Below, one piece after another: positions 1 through 9,247 of a stretch of DNA of 64,000 bases. The translations under genes and the position numbers were made by a program. Where the stretch lies: contig QXEO01000532.1 of assembly GCA_007115705.1 (NCBI GenBank), positions 229,098 through 293,097 on the forward strand, in the 5' to 3' direction. The notes below the pieces were generated by a model. It did no database searches. It had not been told where the DNA came from and saw only the letters and a program-made list of their open reading frames with translations. The DNA is from Dactylis glomerata (taxonomy: Eukaryota; Streptophyta; Magnoliopsida; Poales; Poaceae). Numbering within the stretch: the stretch's first letter is position 1; each line of letters starts with the position of its first letter.

Positions 1-1343
1 GTTGTGTTACTTCTATTGCTATCGATTGTACAGAGAGAGCGTGTATTGTTGAGAGAAGTGAAAGAGCTTGAACTTCAAAAAGGCAAGTGACACACATTCT
101 TCCACCTATCTTTTTATTATATGCATTAGTGTTTTCAGTACTATGCATGATATGAAATTTTCAAAGTGATTTATGAAATGCTTAGATCCTAGTAGTGTAT
201 AGCCACCCCTTAAATCCAACCTGGCTAGGATGGTTAACATTACCTTGGAAAATTGATGTCATGCCTTATTTTGAATTGGTATAAAAATTAAACTTCAACC
301 CAATGAAACACCTGGGTGGAAATGGCATTGCTTGGTTTATGTTGAGTGGCTACTCAGGACTACATACCTGGCGGATTTAGCCAGAGTATGTGGTGGTAAT
401 CTGAGGGTTAGTACACTTGTGGTTTGCCACCCAGGAACAAAGAGACTACCATGTCTTCCTTGCTTTAGTGAGCTTCCAGTGCAGCCTTATGACAATATGT
501 GCTCTGTCTTGATTGAGTATGTTGTGAGGGTTCATCCATGGTGACAGAGGGTGGTATTTGGGTACGGTCAGACCCGGATGGTTGAATGCTCCTTTTGAAA
601 GGTCTTGTCTCATTCTTCTCTCTAGGTAGAATGGGTCGTAAGGTGAAAGTGCACAACCCCTGTAGGGTGTAAGACTAATCGATTAGCCGTGTCCCCGGTT
701 ATGGACAATTTGAGTTGCTAGATATGGATGTACGAAAGAGTCTCATCACCATTTCTGAATGATTAAAACTGGTTGAGAAACAGTCTCAAGACCATGTGGT
801 GGATTTAACCTCATGGGGTCACCATGGTGGATTTAACCTGGTGACTTTGGTGCTCATGGTGGATTTAACCATGTGCCCCTTCAAAGTCTTTCAATGATTA
901 AAAAGTTTTGATTTGGAAAATGATAGGATAAAACTTGCTTTATGCAAATTCAGCCAAAAGCTCCACCAGCCAAATATCAAGTAGATAGCTATTTCACAAC
1001 AGCCACCAAACATGTGTCATTTTCCAGTACATCATTGTACTGACCCCCATACATGGGGATGCATATTCAAATGTGCAGGTTTTTCAGATAAGGATCGATT
1101 GGTAGGATTTCGAGTCTACATTCCAACATGTCTGCCTGTGGCATGTGATGAAGATGGAGGCTCCTTGCCACTTTGTTTTTCCGCTGTGAATCTGTAAGGT
1201 TTGAGACTAATGTATCTGGATCCACGTTGTAATATTTGATACTATGCAATGAATACTTCCTTTTGTTCTATTGTGCTATCAGTGATCCAGGGAATAGCAC
1301 TTAACACAGGTGTTCCACCTTAATCCAAAGGTGGGGCGTTACA
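1..1343 (+). mobile_element. Element F: 3' part of a long LTR of a Tekay-like Ty3/gypsy element, truncated by the window edge
   Basis: The stretch around 640-715 (GTGCACAACC..., ...GTGTAAGACTAATCGATTAGCC, then a 'tccccggttatggac' block) matches in kind and orientation the block near 6970-7045 in the LTR of element A, so this is a related LTR on the + strand. It ends at 1343 with ...GGGGCGTTACA, a typical CA-ending LTR terminus. No initiator-Met primer site follows, so this is a 3' LTR or solo LTR rather than a 5' LTR. What follows (ACAAAG..., with AAGCTTGGGGATG motifs) belongs to a different, Athila-like element, so F was inserted into it. The other LTR end and the target duplication lie outside the window. 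No convincing protein gene is present. Confidence 0.65.
793..870 (+). repeat. Three spaced copies of a 15-18 bp LTR motif
   Basis: The motif CATGGTGGATTTAACC (first copy with an extra TG) occurs at about 793-810, 822-838 and 855-870, separated by short G/T-rich spacers. It lies inside LTR F. Function unknown; short direct repeats like this in an LTR can be U3 enhancer units, which is inference only. Confidence 0.7.
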
Positions 1344-2985
1344 ACAAAGACCAAGATGGACAAACACTCAAGCTTGGGGATGATACCCCTGGGCTCACAC
1401 CACATATATCAAATAAGTACAAGAATTCAAGCTTGGTGATGCTCAATCCACCTTACTCTGACCATCTTGATAACAAGTAAGTAAGCCTAGCTATATGGAC
1501 TTTAAAGAAAGCGCTTTGCGGGAGGCAACCCGATTGTTTTTGTTTTGATTTTATTTGTATCCTCTTGTTGTAACAATATACTTTATTTTTTGTTTTACTT
1601 CTGGAATTTTCAATAAAGTATCAAGTTTTACCCATTTTGGATTGAAAAAGTTGCCAAAACATTTGGAGCGGGAAATTCCTGCACGAGTCTGTTCACCATA
1701 TAAATTCTCTGATTTTTTTGTAACTCAGATTCAGCTCAAATTTAAACTGTAGCTGCAAATTTTATCCTCTATATGCTCATAATTTTTCATAATTTTATGA
1801 CATGTTTAAGTAGGGTGATTAAATGCATTTTGCTGGTGCTGTTTTTTTGGACAGATTTTGTCCTATTTTTTTTATGCATTCTTTAAGCTTTGAAGTTGAA
1901 TATTTTTTATTGATTTGAGTTTATGAGAAAGCATACAACATTATATACTTGCTGGACACTATATATGCAATTTGGTTTGGGTATTTCTGGCAGCAAGCAT
2001 TCTACCTTTTATGCCTACTAATGTCACCCCACAGAAAAGAGATGGGACAAAAGTTTTGTGTTGAAGTTTTTTCACAGGGATTAGAGAAGATGCACCAAGA
2101 GCTATCCAAGGATGGTGAAAACCATAAGCTTGGGGATGCTTGAGGCACCCCACTGAACCAATCATTCTCACGGTTTGCACACGTCTACTCTCTATTTTTT
2201 GAGCAACATAAGATTTTTGCATAAACTTGGAGTGTCTGTATCTTACTTCCTTTATGTTAAATTTCATTTTGTTCATGTTGCCAAGACCATTATCAATATA
2301 TATTTGCTGTATAAATAAATTAAATTGGATGTTATAAAATAAATTGGGATTGGGATGTCAAAGTATATTTAAAAAGAATACATATAGTCACATGATTCAT
2401 ATGCTTTGAATGAATATTAATTTGCAAGTGCATTATGTAGGGCTATCTTTTATTCATGTTTTGATGCTTGCTTGATTTACATTGTTTAACATGGATTGAT
2501 TACAACTATGGACTCTTATGCATGCATGTAGATAGTCAACTTTCTCCCTCTTGCTAGCCCAAAAATAAATCCAACAAGTTAAAACTTGTTTATCCAACTC
2601 CTTTGAACCAAGTTATTCCAGTGCGTCCACCATATCTACCTATTAGCATCATTACTATTCCAAGTATATTTCTCATACTTTATTGTTTTATTTAGCTTCC
2701 AAATTAAAATGCTTATGGTTATGTTTGCTATGAAAAAGTTAGTTAGTAAAGCTCTCACGAACTTGATGGCACATTTTATTTTCTTGCACATAATAAACTT
2801 GAACCATTCTGACCATCTTATGAGGTTATGTGCTTGTGAAATTATGAGTTGGGAGTTGGCACAACCATGTTTTCATGGGGCATGTTTTCAACATTGCATT
2901 TATTCCTATTTAGTTGATATCATGTTCTTTTGTTGTGGATGCCTATCCCTAAGGAGCTTCAAGCTCCCTGGTTTTGAGACCTTGT
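1344..2985 (+). mobile_element. Element G: 3' non-coding part of an Athila-like LTR retrotransposon (fragment)
   Basis: The segment carries the repeated CAAGCTTGGGGATG motif (about 1371, 1413 and 2126) and the GGGAGGCAACCC motif (about 1517), which sit in the 3' non-coding region of Athila/Sabrina-type elements. The stretch 2545-2785 (AACCAAGTTATTCCAGTG..., ...CTCACGAACTTGATGGCACA) aligns by eye with the reverse complement of the same region in element C (about 41710-41900). No LTR of its own is visible, and the right boundary near 2985 is approximate. No coding region is supported. The segment is interrupted on the left by LTR F. Confidence 0.6.
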
Positions 2986-3304
2986 GATCAATTGGCGGGT
3001 TGCTATCGTCAGGCCCACCGGGAGAAAAGTTGTCTCTGGTCGAGTCTACCGCTTCTGGTTTGTCGTGGATGAATTTGTAGTCGGTTACTTCGCCATGTTA
3101 GATCACAGCACAAGACCGACCAAGATACGACGCCCTACAAAATCAGTGCAATGAGAATGCGGCAAAGAACAGGCAACACCGCACTGGGGAAGAAGAGGCT
3201 CACCAAGGTTAAGCGATCTATGGGCACTGGGGAGGAGCAAGCGACTCGTTAGAGTGGAGCAGGAGCCATGCACCAGGGTAGAAGCAGGCGTCGGGCCAGG
3301 TTCC
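2986..3304. other. Unclassified sequence left of element A
   Basis: Moderately GC-rich sequence without a recognisable gene or repeat family. It is the left part of the target into which element A inserted; the right part resumes at 33298. The last five bases (GTTCC, 3300-3304) are the left copy of A's near-perfect target duplication. Confidence 0.5.
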
Positions 3305-4593
3305 TGTAACACCTCACTTTTTGTAGACCTTATTGAGACCCTGGTTAAATGCTTTATTTTGGGTGAATTAAAAAAAACTTTGCTTTGTTGTGAGCTTGAA
3401 TGATAGCATGTATTATTATATGCAATGACTTGTGCATGTGTGTGTGTGTTTTTGGCATGATTAAATTCTAGCACTTCTACCTCTTGTGCATTAGGAACTA
3501 GAAATTTGTGCTATGATTTTATGCGCTGATTTTGAACCTAGTGCTGGTTTGTGTGAACCAAAAATCCTAGCTCAACTCCATTTCTTGATTACTCCAGTCA
3601 CCTTTTTCTTTCTCCTTTATTTTTGCACCTTTATTCAAAAATAGGGACTTCACCAAAACCTCAATTCCACTTGTTTAAAAATTCTGAAAACTTGGCAGAA
3701 TGATCTCTACCACTTGTAGATCACATCCTAGCAAACCACCACCACCACTTGGACCAGATTTTGAATTTTTCGAAATTCAAATGAATTTTAGCCAAATGAC
3801 CATTTTATTCTTCTTCTCTTTCTTTGCAAATCACTCAAGGTGATAACCCTAGCCGACCACCTCTCCCTCTCTCTCTGCCCTCTCTTCAAAACCCAGCTCT
3901 TAGCCCTTGTCTTTTAGCACTTGGACACAAAGAAGGAGGGAGACCCGAGGTGATCTAGGGTAGATCCTCTCCCCCTCTTTCTTTTCTCCCTCCACCGCCT
4001 CTCACCCCCAACCAATGTCCAGCACCCCCACTCCAGCACCATCTCGACCCTACCCTCCAGAGAGACCAAGCTCACACCTCACCTTGCCCTCTCGCTCTCT
4101 CGCCGGCATGACCAGGGCACACGCCCGTTGGTCTGAAGCTTTGGAGAGAACCCATCGCCAGCCCCCACGCCAGTAGACCCCACTCGCCACCGTCCAGCTC
4201 AACCAATCGACTCCTACTGTCCAAAACACTCATAGGCCTCGCCCTGGCCCCGCTCTGCCCGCGCCCGGCATGCCAGGGGACGCCGAGAGCGGCGTACGCA
4301 TTCCTGCGCGCCCACTCGACCGTTCGCCTCGCTCCGCACATGAGCATGCACAGCATCCAGTGCATGTTGCAACGCCACCACTGCCCAGCACCCTAGCCGA
4401 CCCAGTTCACCGCGCCGCGCACCGTTTTCCCTGCTAACGCTCTGAAACCGACCGTGTCGTGGCCAAACCTATGCACCCCCGACGCAGCCACCCCTAGCGC
4501 TGCACTCAGCTCACAACGCCATCCCAGAAACGCCGCCCCTCTCGCCCAACCGTGACCGATGAGGTGCACCCTGCACCGAGACCACCCCGACCA

Positions 4594-4600
4594 TATAAAG
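4594..4600 (+). promoter_or_regulatory. Candidate TATA box of the element A 5' LTR
   Basis: TATAAAG in a C-rich setting (CCATATAAAGCCC), with the same motif at 30076-30082 in the 3' LTR. It is the best TATA-like match in the GC-rich central LTR and probably marks the U3/R border, with transcription starting about 30 bp downstream. Confidence 0.5.
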
Positions 4601-6065
4601 CCCAACACCCCCTCTGGAGCTCTCCCCTGCTGCTCATTTGCTTCCCTTCCACTACCTCTCTCACTGCAGACCCTCCCACCATGGAGACCAGCCCTTCTCG
4701 CCGTTGCTGAACGCCCGAGCCGGAGAAAATCGTAGGCAATGGTGAAGGTTGCCGTCGATCGGGGAAATCATTTCCCTCTTCTTCTCTGCGCTCAAACCTC
4801 TCTTCCTCTCGAGATCAAGCTCACCCGCCCCTCGATCTCTTGCAGGAAACGCTGGCCATTGCCATCGCTGGCGATGCCAGGAACTAACCGAGACCGCCGC
4901 GACCGAGACCACCTGCACGCCTTCCTCCTGCACGCATTCGAGCACCAGCCACTTTGCCATCACCTCCTCCGCCGATCGCTACCCCTGCGTCACGCCGAGA
5001 CCTCCCTGCTGCCCCATGGTGAGCTCCGCTGCCCGCAAACCCTAGCCGGCGCTCTCTTCTCTCTCTCGCGCGCATGTAGGCCGGGGAGGAAGACGACGTT
5101 GCGCCATCCGATCTAAATCGGACGGCGGCTTACCGCTTCGGCCAAGCCAGGCCCGGGCAGGCCGACAAATCTGGGCCGGCCTGGCTCGGATCCGCCGCCT
5201 CGGCCCGTTTCTTTTTTTCAGCTAATCTGTTATTTCATTTTGTAAATCTCTGCTAGATTCAAAAATTTGTAGAAATATTTCTGTGAGTCAAAAATTAGTG
5301 ATTCAAATTTCTATGTGCTCCTGACGTTATTATCTACATGGCTATACTGCATGCATGATTTTTAGGAACTTAGGTATTATCTGTGAATTAATATTGGTAG
5401 ATCTAGGGTTTTTCCATGTTATTTCCAAAATAGGAGTTTGGTATTATGAAATCTTGTATTTCCAATTTTCAGTGATGCTCTGTGATGTGGTGAAGTTTCA
5501 GAACCTGGTTTTGCTATTTGAGGAGTATTCTATTTCCTATAGTAATTACTTTAGTGATAATAAAGATTTGCCTTTTTTTAATTATTGTGCATAGTAGGAT
5601 TATTATTTTCAGGTGATTCCACCTCTGGTGTGTTCTATATTGCTGTAGCTTTCTAAGAAGGTCTCTAGTAGAATTTTAGTAGTTACAGAAAGTTTTAGGG
5701 AATTAAATTGCCTTTCTAGTGATAAGTGTGAGTAGGAAATTCTTTATAATTCACCAAAAGCTTCTTTTGGATGGATTCCAATTGGAGTGGTTCTGTAATG
5801 TTGTTAGCTACCTGAATGTATGCTGGTTGCCTTGTCTTGATGCATATTGATGCCTGCAAGTTGTTTGCTTGAGAATATGGTTTATTTGCAAATAGGAATT
5901 GCTTTGCTATTATATGGGTATGTTTTCTTTGTAGAAAATATTGATGGTTCAGAATTCTGAACATGTTTGTTTCTGATACTCAATGTTTGAGTTGTGTGTT
6001 GCACATATTGGGTGTGAATCATGTATGCATGTGTGCTTATTATGTGTTGTTGTTACTTTTTCCGG

Positions 6066-6160
6066 CGATAGAATCGAACGACGAGTGTGCGGAGGAGGGG
6101 GAGATCTTTGAGTATCAAGAGGAAGGAGATCAGGGACAAGCCACTCAAGGCAAGCCATCT
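6066..6160 (+). other. Acidic reading-frame segment in LTR A, possible exon
   Basis: Reads as a Glu/Asp/Gln-rich stretch (begins ESNDECAEEG, later YQEEGDQGQA) right after a pyrimidine-rich tract ending CCGGCGATAG, which resembles a plant 3' splice site. The same segment occurs in the 3' LTR (31546-31640) and on the opposite strand in both LTRs of element B (about 13610-13710 and 24070-24165). It has no clear start codon of its own. It could be part of a spliced transcript with the acidic frame at 7393-7533; that is inference. Confidence 0.35.
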
Positions 6161-7392
6161 ACTTGTTGCATATCTGAATCCTACTATTACACCTTGCATT
6201 GCTTTACTCCTGTTTTGTTATTATGCATTGTTTTTCTAAATTGCTATTATTCTCTAGATAGCAGTAGTTGGCGACTTAGCTCCACAAGTCGACTTGATAT
6301 CATCCATAGAGATGACACCCCTTGTGACCTATTCAACACCCCTCTTATTAGAGACTTGATGGTTAGCATCAAAGTCTTTGGAAAACTTGTAGTGGAGCCA
6401 AAAACTCTAGGATTGGGAATACTCTCGGGAAAGATTTTGAAAATGTTTTCGAAAACCTTGGGGTAGTTGCTACTCCATTGAAATGTTTTCAAATGGTTTT
6501 ATAAACATGGAGTTGGACATGGGAGATGAAGGAGTTGGTGGATTTCTGAAAAATGGCATTGAGTATAAGTGTTTTCCAAACCAATTACTCCCGTGCAACC
6601 ACATTACCCCGGTATGGGACGGGGCCTAGTCTGAAGTCTGTCTGCTTTAGTGCGGGGAGTCTCATACTATATAAGGGTTTGTGGTACCCAGAATATGGTA
6701 TGCAACACCCCCGAATCCGGGTTGACGCCTATTGGGGGTCAATACATTACAACGGCATATCCTGAGCCACCGGAAGACAATTGGGTTCTCCCGCCATGGC
6801 GCCGGAGTTACGCTCTGAAGGAGGTACTGCCGGGGCGTGCCGGGGAGGTAGACTCCACATGGTAGGCACCCGTGCTAAGGTAGATGGATGGAGGGCTTTG
6901 ATCGATTATCCGAACCCCGCATACTTGTGTATGACGGTCCGTGGTAGTATCCCGGCGGATTTATCGAATGGTGTTGGTAAAGTGTACAACCTCTGCAGAG
7001 TGTAATCTATTCGAATAGCCGAGTCCTCGGTCATGGATGGTTGGAACGGCCATACTTAACCTGTTTCGAGTTTTGGTTTTACAAAATGTTTTCGGAAAAG
7101 TGGAGTTAGTGCCAGACGGAGTACTTGGAGGGTACTGCCGTGGCATGGGAATGGTTCGGAGTACTCGAGGGTACTGCCGAGGAGATAGAGGTCATGTATG
7201 ATTGACCATGGTTGCCTTGGGCAAACGAAAAGGAGTTCCCCATTTCCTAGAGCTTTTACAAAAACTTGTCTTATAAACATCTTCGTTAATAAGGATATAG
7301 AGATGTCGTATGACATGCTATATCGACACAAGAAACTCACTAGCATAGAACTACCTCAAACCAAGCCAACTCTTGCTACAGCCAAATAGCAT

Positions 7393-7533
7393 ATGAATAC
7401 TTTTCTCTTAGATGGTTTGCGAGTACAATTCAAAATGTACTCATGGCTTTGTCCCTGGCTATTAACTTGGCCAGACTATGAAGATGACTATGAGGAGGAC
7501 GATGGTGGTTACGACGACGCCTGTGCGAATTAG
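7393..7533 (+). CDS. Small acidic LTR-encoded peptide (46 codons; conserved core 32 codons from 7435)
   Basis: An open frame from ATG 7393 (or ATG 7435) to TAG 7533. The C-terminal half is strongly acidic (PDYEDDYEEDDGGYDD, ending ACAN or AGAN) after a Trp/Leu-rich hydrophobic part (WLCPWLLTWP). The 32-codon core is open, with the same length, in the 3' LTR of A (32920-33018) and in both LTRs of B on the - strand (12354-12256 and 22809-22711). Differences are mostly conservative (Glu/Asp swaps). No family is recognised. It could be a translated micro-ORF, the last exon of a longer LTR transcript, or a fossil of captured coding sequence. Confidence 0.4.
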   Translation: MNTFLLDGLRVQFKMYSWLCPWLLTWPDYEDDYEEDDGGYDDACAN

Positions 7534-7817
7534 GATCGTTTCCCGGTTAGTTGCCTGTAGGGTAGTAGGCCTGACCTGGGTCAGCTACGCTGCGTGTATC
7601 CTGCTATCTACTAAGTATGAGTGTGTCAGTTGAACTTGCCCTGCGTGGCGTTTATATTCGGCCAAGCGGCCTATGTAAGACTTTAAGACTCGCTATGTAA
7701 TAGATGATGTAATCTGTAATGCCAACTCTGTTATGTGGATTCACAATGGTCTTCCTAGGATCGTGGATTGTATGCATAACGGGAATCCCGGGTGGTAAGC
7801 CGGGGTCCCCACAGAGT

Positions 7818-7830
7818 TGGTATCAGAGCC
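7818..7830 (+). promoter_or_regulatory. Primer binding site of element A (initiator Met-tRNA)
   Basis: TGGTATCAGAGCC lies four bases after the LTR end at 7813. It matches the complement of the 3' end of plant initiator Met-tRNA, the usual minus-strand primer for this group. Confidence 0.9.
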
Positions 7831-7900
7831 ATCCTGACCTTAGGAGACCCTAGTTTAGCACGAGCGTTAGATCGGACCAAAAACTATTTTCTGAAACTAA

Positions 7901-7950
7901 AAGAGATGGTTATATATATCTAAGATAAATATATATTGCTCTCATCTCTT
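7901..7950 (+). other. Conserved AU-rich hairpin in the leader RNA of element A
   Basis: AAGAGATG (7901-7908) and CATCTCTT (7943-7950) are perfectly complementary arms around an AU-rich interior of alternating TATATA. The same hairpin is present in element B at 22289-22338. It lies between the primer site and the first reading frame, where retroelements often keep packaging or dimerisation structures; the function is inferred. Confidence 0.5.
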
Positions 7951-8066
7951 CCCTTATTCTCTAAGCATCTTTAATTACTTGCATCTTAATTCAAGTTTTA
8001 CTTATGTATTAAAATTCTGCACACCTGGGTAAGTCATTAATTAAATCTACTCTAAAACTTGTGTAG

Positions 8067-8921
8067 ATGGACGCTCCCACGGCACAACGACAAGTTGGGA
8101 CACACGAGGAGATCGCTGTGTTCGAGCGCGACCTTGTGGAGTTGGCAGCCCGCCTTGGGCACCCGCGTCCCAAGGTGAGGGGCTACCGCCTCTTCGAGGA
8201 GGGCACTCGCGAGCTGGCGTACCGTATCGTCTGCCAGGTCTGCGGGAGGGAGGTTCCGCCTACGTCCGAGGAGTTCACCTTCGAGGTGATCGAGCGCACC
8301 TGGGGCGAGGGTGTGATGCGTGTTCTGTAGCATGCCATCTCACGCCTTGTCCACCTTCACGCCGCTGAGTTGGCGAGTACATGTTACGAGCACTACGGGA
8401 GGTGCGATGACGAGGGCTTTCCTGTTGAGCCCCCTTTGCCGACCCCCTTCAGCCGCCACCTTACCCACACGGAGGTCCTTCTGCACCACTCCCAGGAGCA
8501 GTTGGACCATGTCCGTATGGTTGCCGATGAGCGTGGCTTGGAGTTGGCCGTTCTCCGTGATGACCTGCAGGCGGCCATCTTCTCTTGCCACCACCTCATA
8601 GCCGCGAAGAAGAGGATCGCAAAGAGGAACAGGAGCCTTAGGCATCGCGTTCGTGACCTTCAGGACCAGCTTGCCTCTCTTGAGAGTAACGTGTCCGATC
8701 TAGAGGAGGAGACCGCCGAGCTCCGCAAGGAGAACGAGGCAGTACTCAGCCGTGACGACGACCACCAGGAGGCCTTCGACGAGGAGCCCGCGAGCATCGA
8801 CGACAACCGTGGTAGCGACAGCGGTGATGACCGCGACGCTATCATGGACTTCTACGCTCCCGAGACTCCCAGCGAGGAGGACCCCGAGGAGGTTGTCCCC
8901 CACATCAGCGGCGACAAGTAG
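8067..8921 (+). pseudogene. Extra ORF upstream of gag in element A, one internal stop
   Basis: A 284-codon frame starting ATGGACGCTCCC at 8067 and ending at TAG 8921, with one in-frame TAG at 8328-8330. The product begins MDAPTAQRQVGTHEE. The N-terminal third holds two Cys separated by two residues (CQVCGREVPP), the middle is His/Leu-rich, residues about 200-226 form a likely coiled coil (Leu/Glu heptads), and the C-terminus is highly acidic. No family is recognised. The same ORF occurs in element B (22172-21374), so it is a family trait and not chance. It sits about 250 bp after the primer site and 330 bp before gag. It is neither a typical gag nor an envelope gene: no signal peptide or membrane segment is visible. 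Confidence 0.6.
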
Positions 8922-9247
8922 GTCCAGCGCCCTAGCCCTCACACATAGGTTGACGCGTAGTTGTTAGTTTATCCCCTTTTGCGTATCCGTGTTGCATGGT
9001 CTGTATGGAACCATTTGGTACTTGTGTTGTATGAGACTATGTGGTATGTGTGTGCCTGGAGCTGTTGGCACCCTTTTGCTTGTGTATATGTATGTCTGAA
9101 CTTGCACGTGCATGTATGATGTTGGAGTGTTGGTATGTATGCCTTGTTATGTTGGCATGTTATGCATGTGTTGAGGTCCTATCTTTTGTTGAGATATGAT
9201 TGAGGTTCAATTGTTATTTTGTCTTACAAAACCTATTTCTCTCCAGA

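Larger units (their letters stand above)
3305..7813 (+). repeat. 5' LTR of element A (4,509 bp)
   Basis: It starts TGTAACACC and ends CCCCACA just before the primer site. It pairs with 28772-33297 over its full length. Inside are a GC-rich promoter region with a TATA box near 4594, an AT-rich part (5210-5960), and two short acidic reading-frame segments (about 6066-6160 and 7393-7533) conserved in all four LTRs of elements A and B. Compared with the LTRs of element B, the outer parts match well while roughly 3800-5200 is much less similar, so A and B belong to two LTR subfamilies. Confidence 0.92.

Noticed and set aside
1012..1249. 60-codon frames on both strands near 1012-1249
   Set aside because: Short, overlapping, inside LTR F and without any recognised feature.
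4739..5116. 125-codon frame in LTR A
   Set aside because: Lies in the GC-rich LTR promoter region, overlaps frames on both strands, and is not kept at the same length in the 3' LTR.
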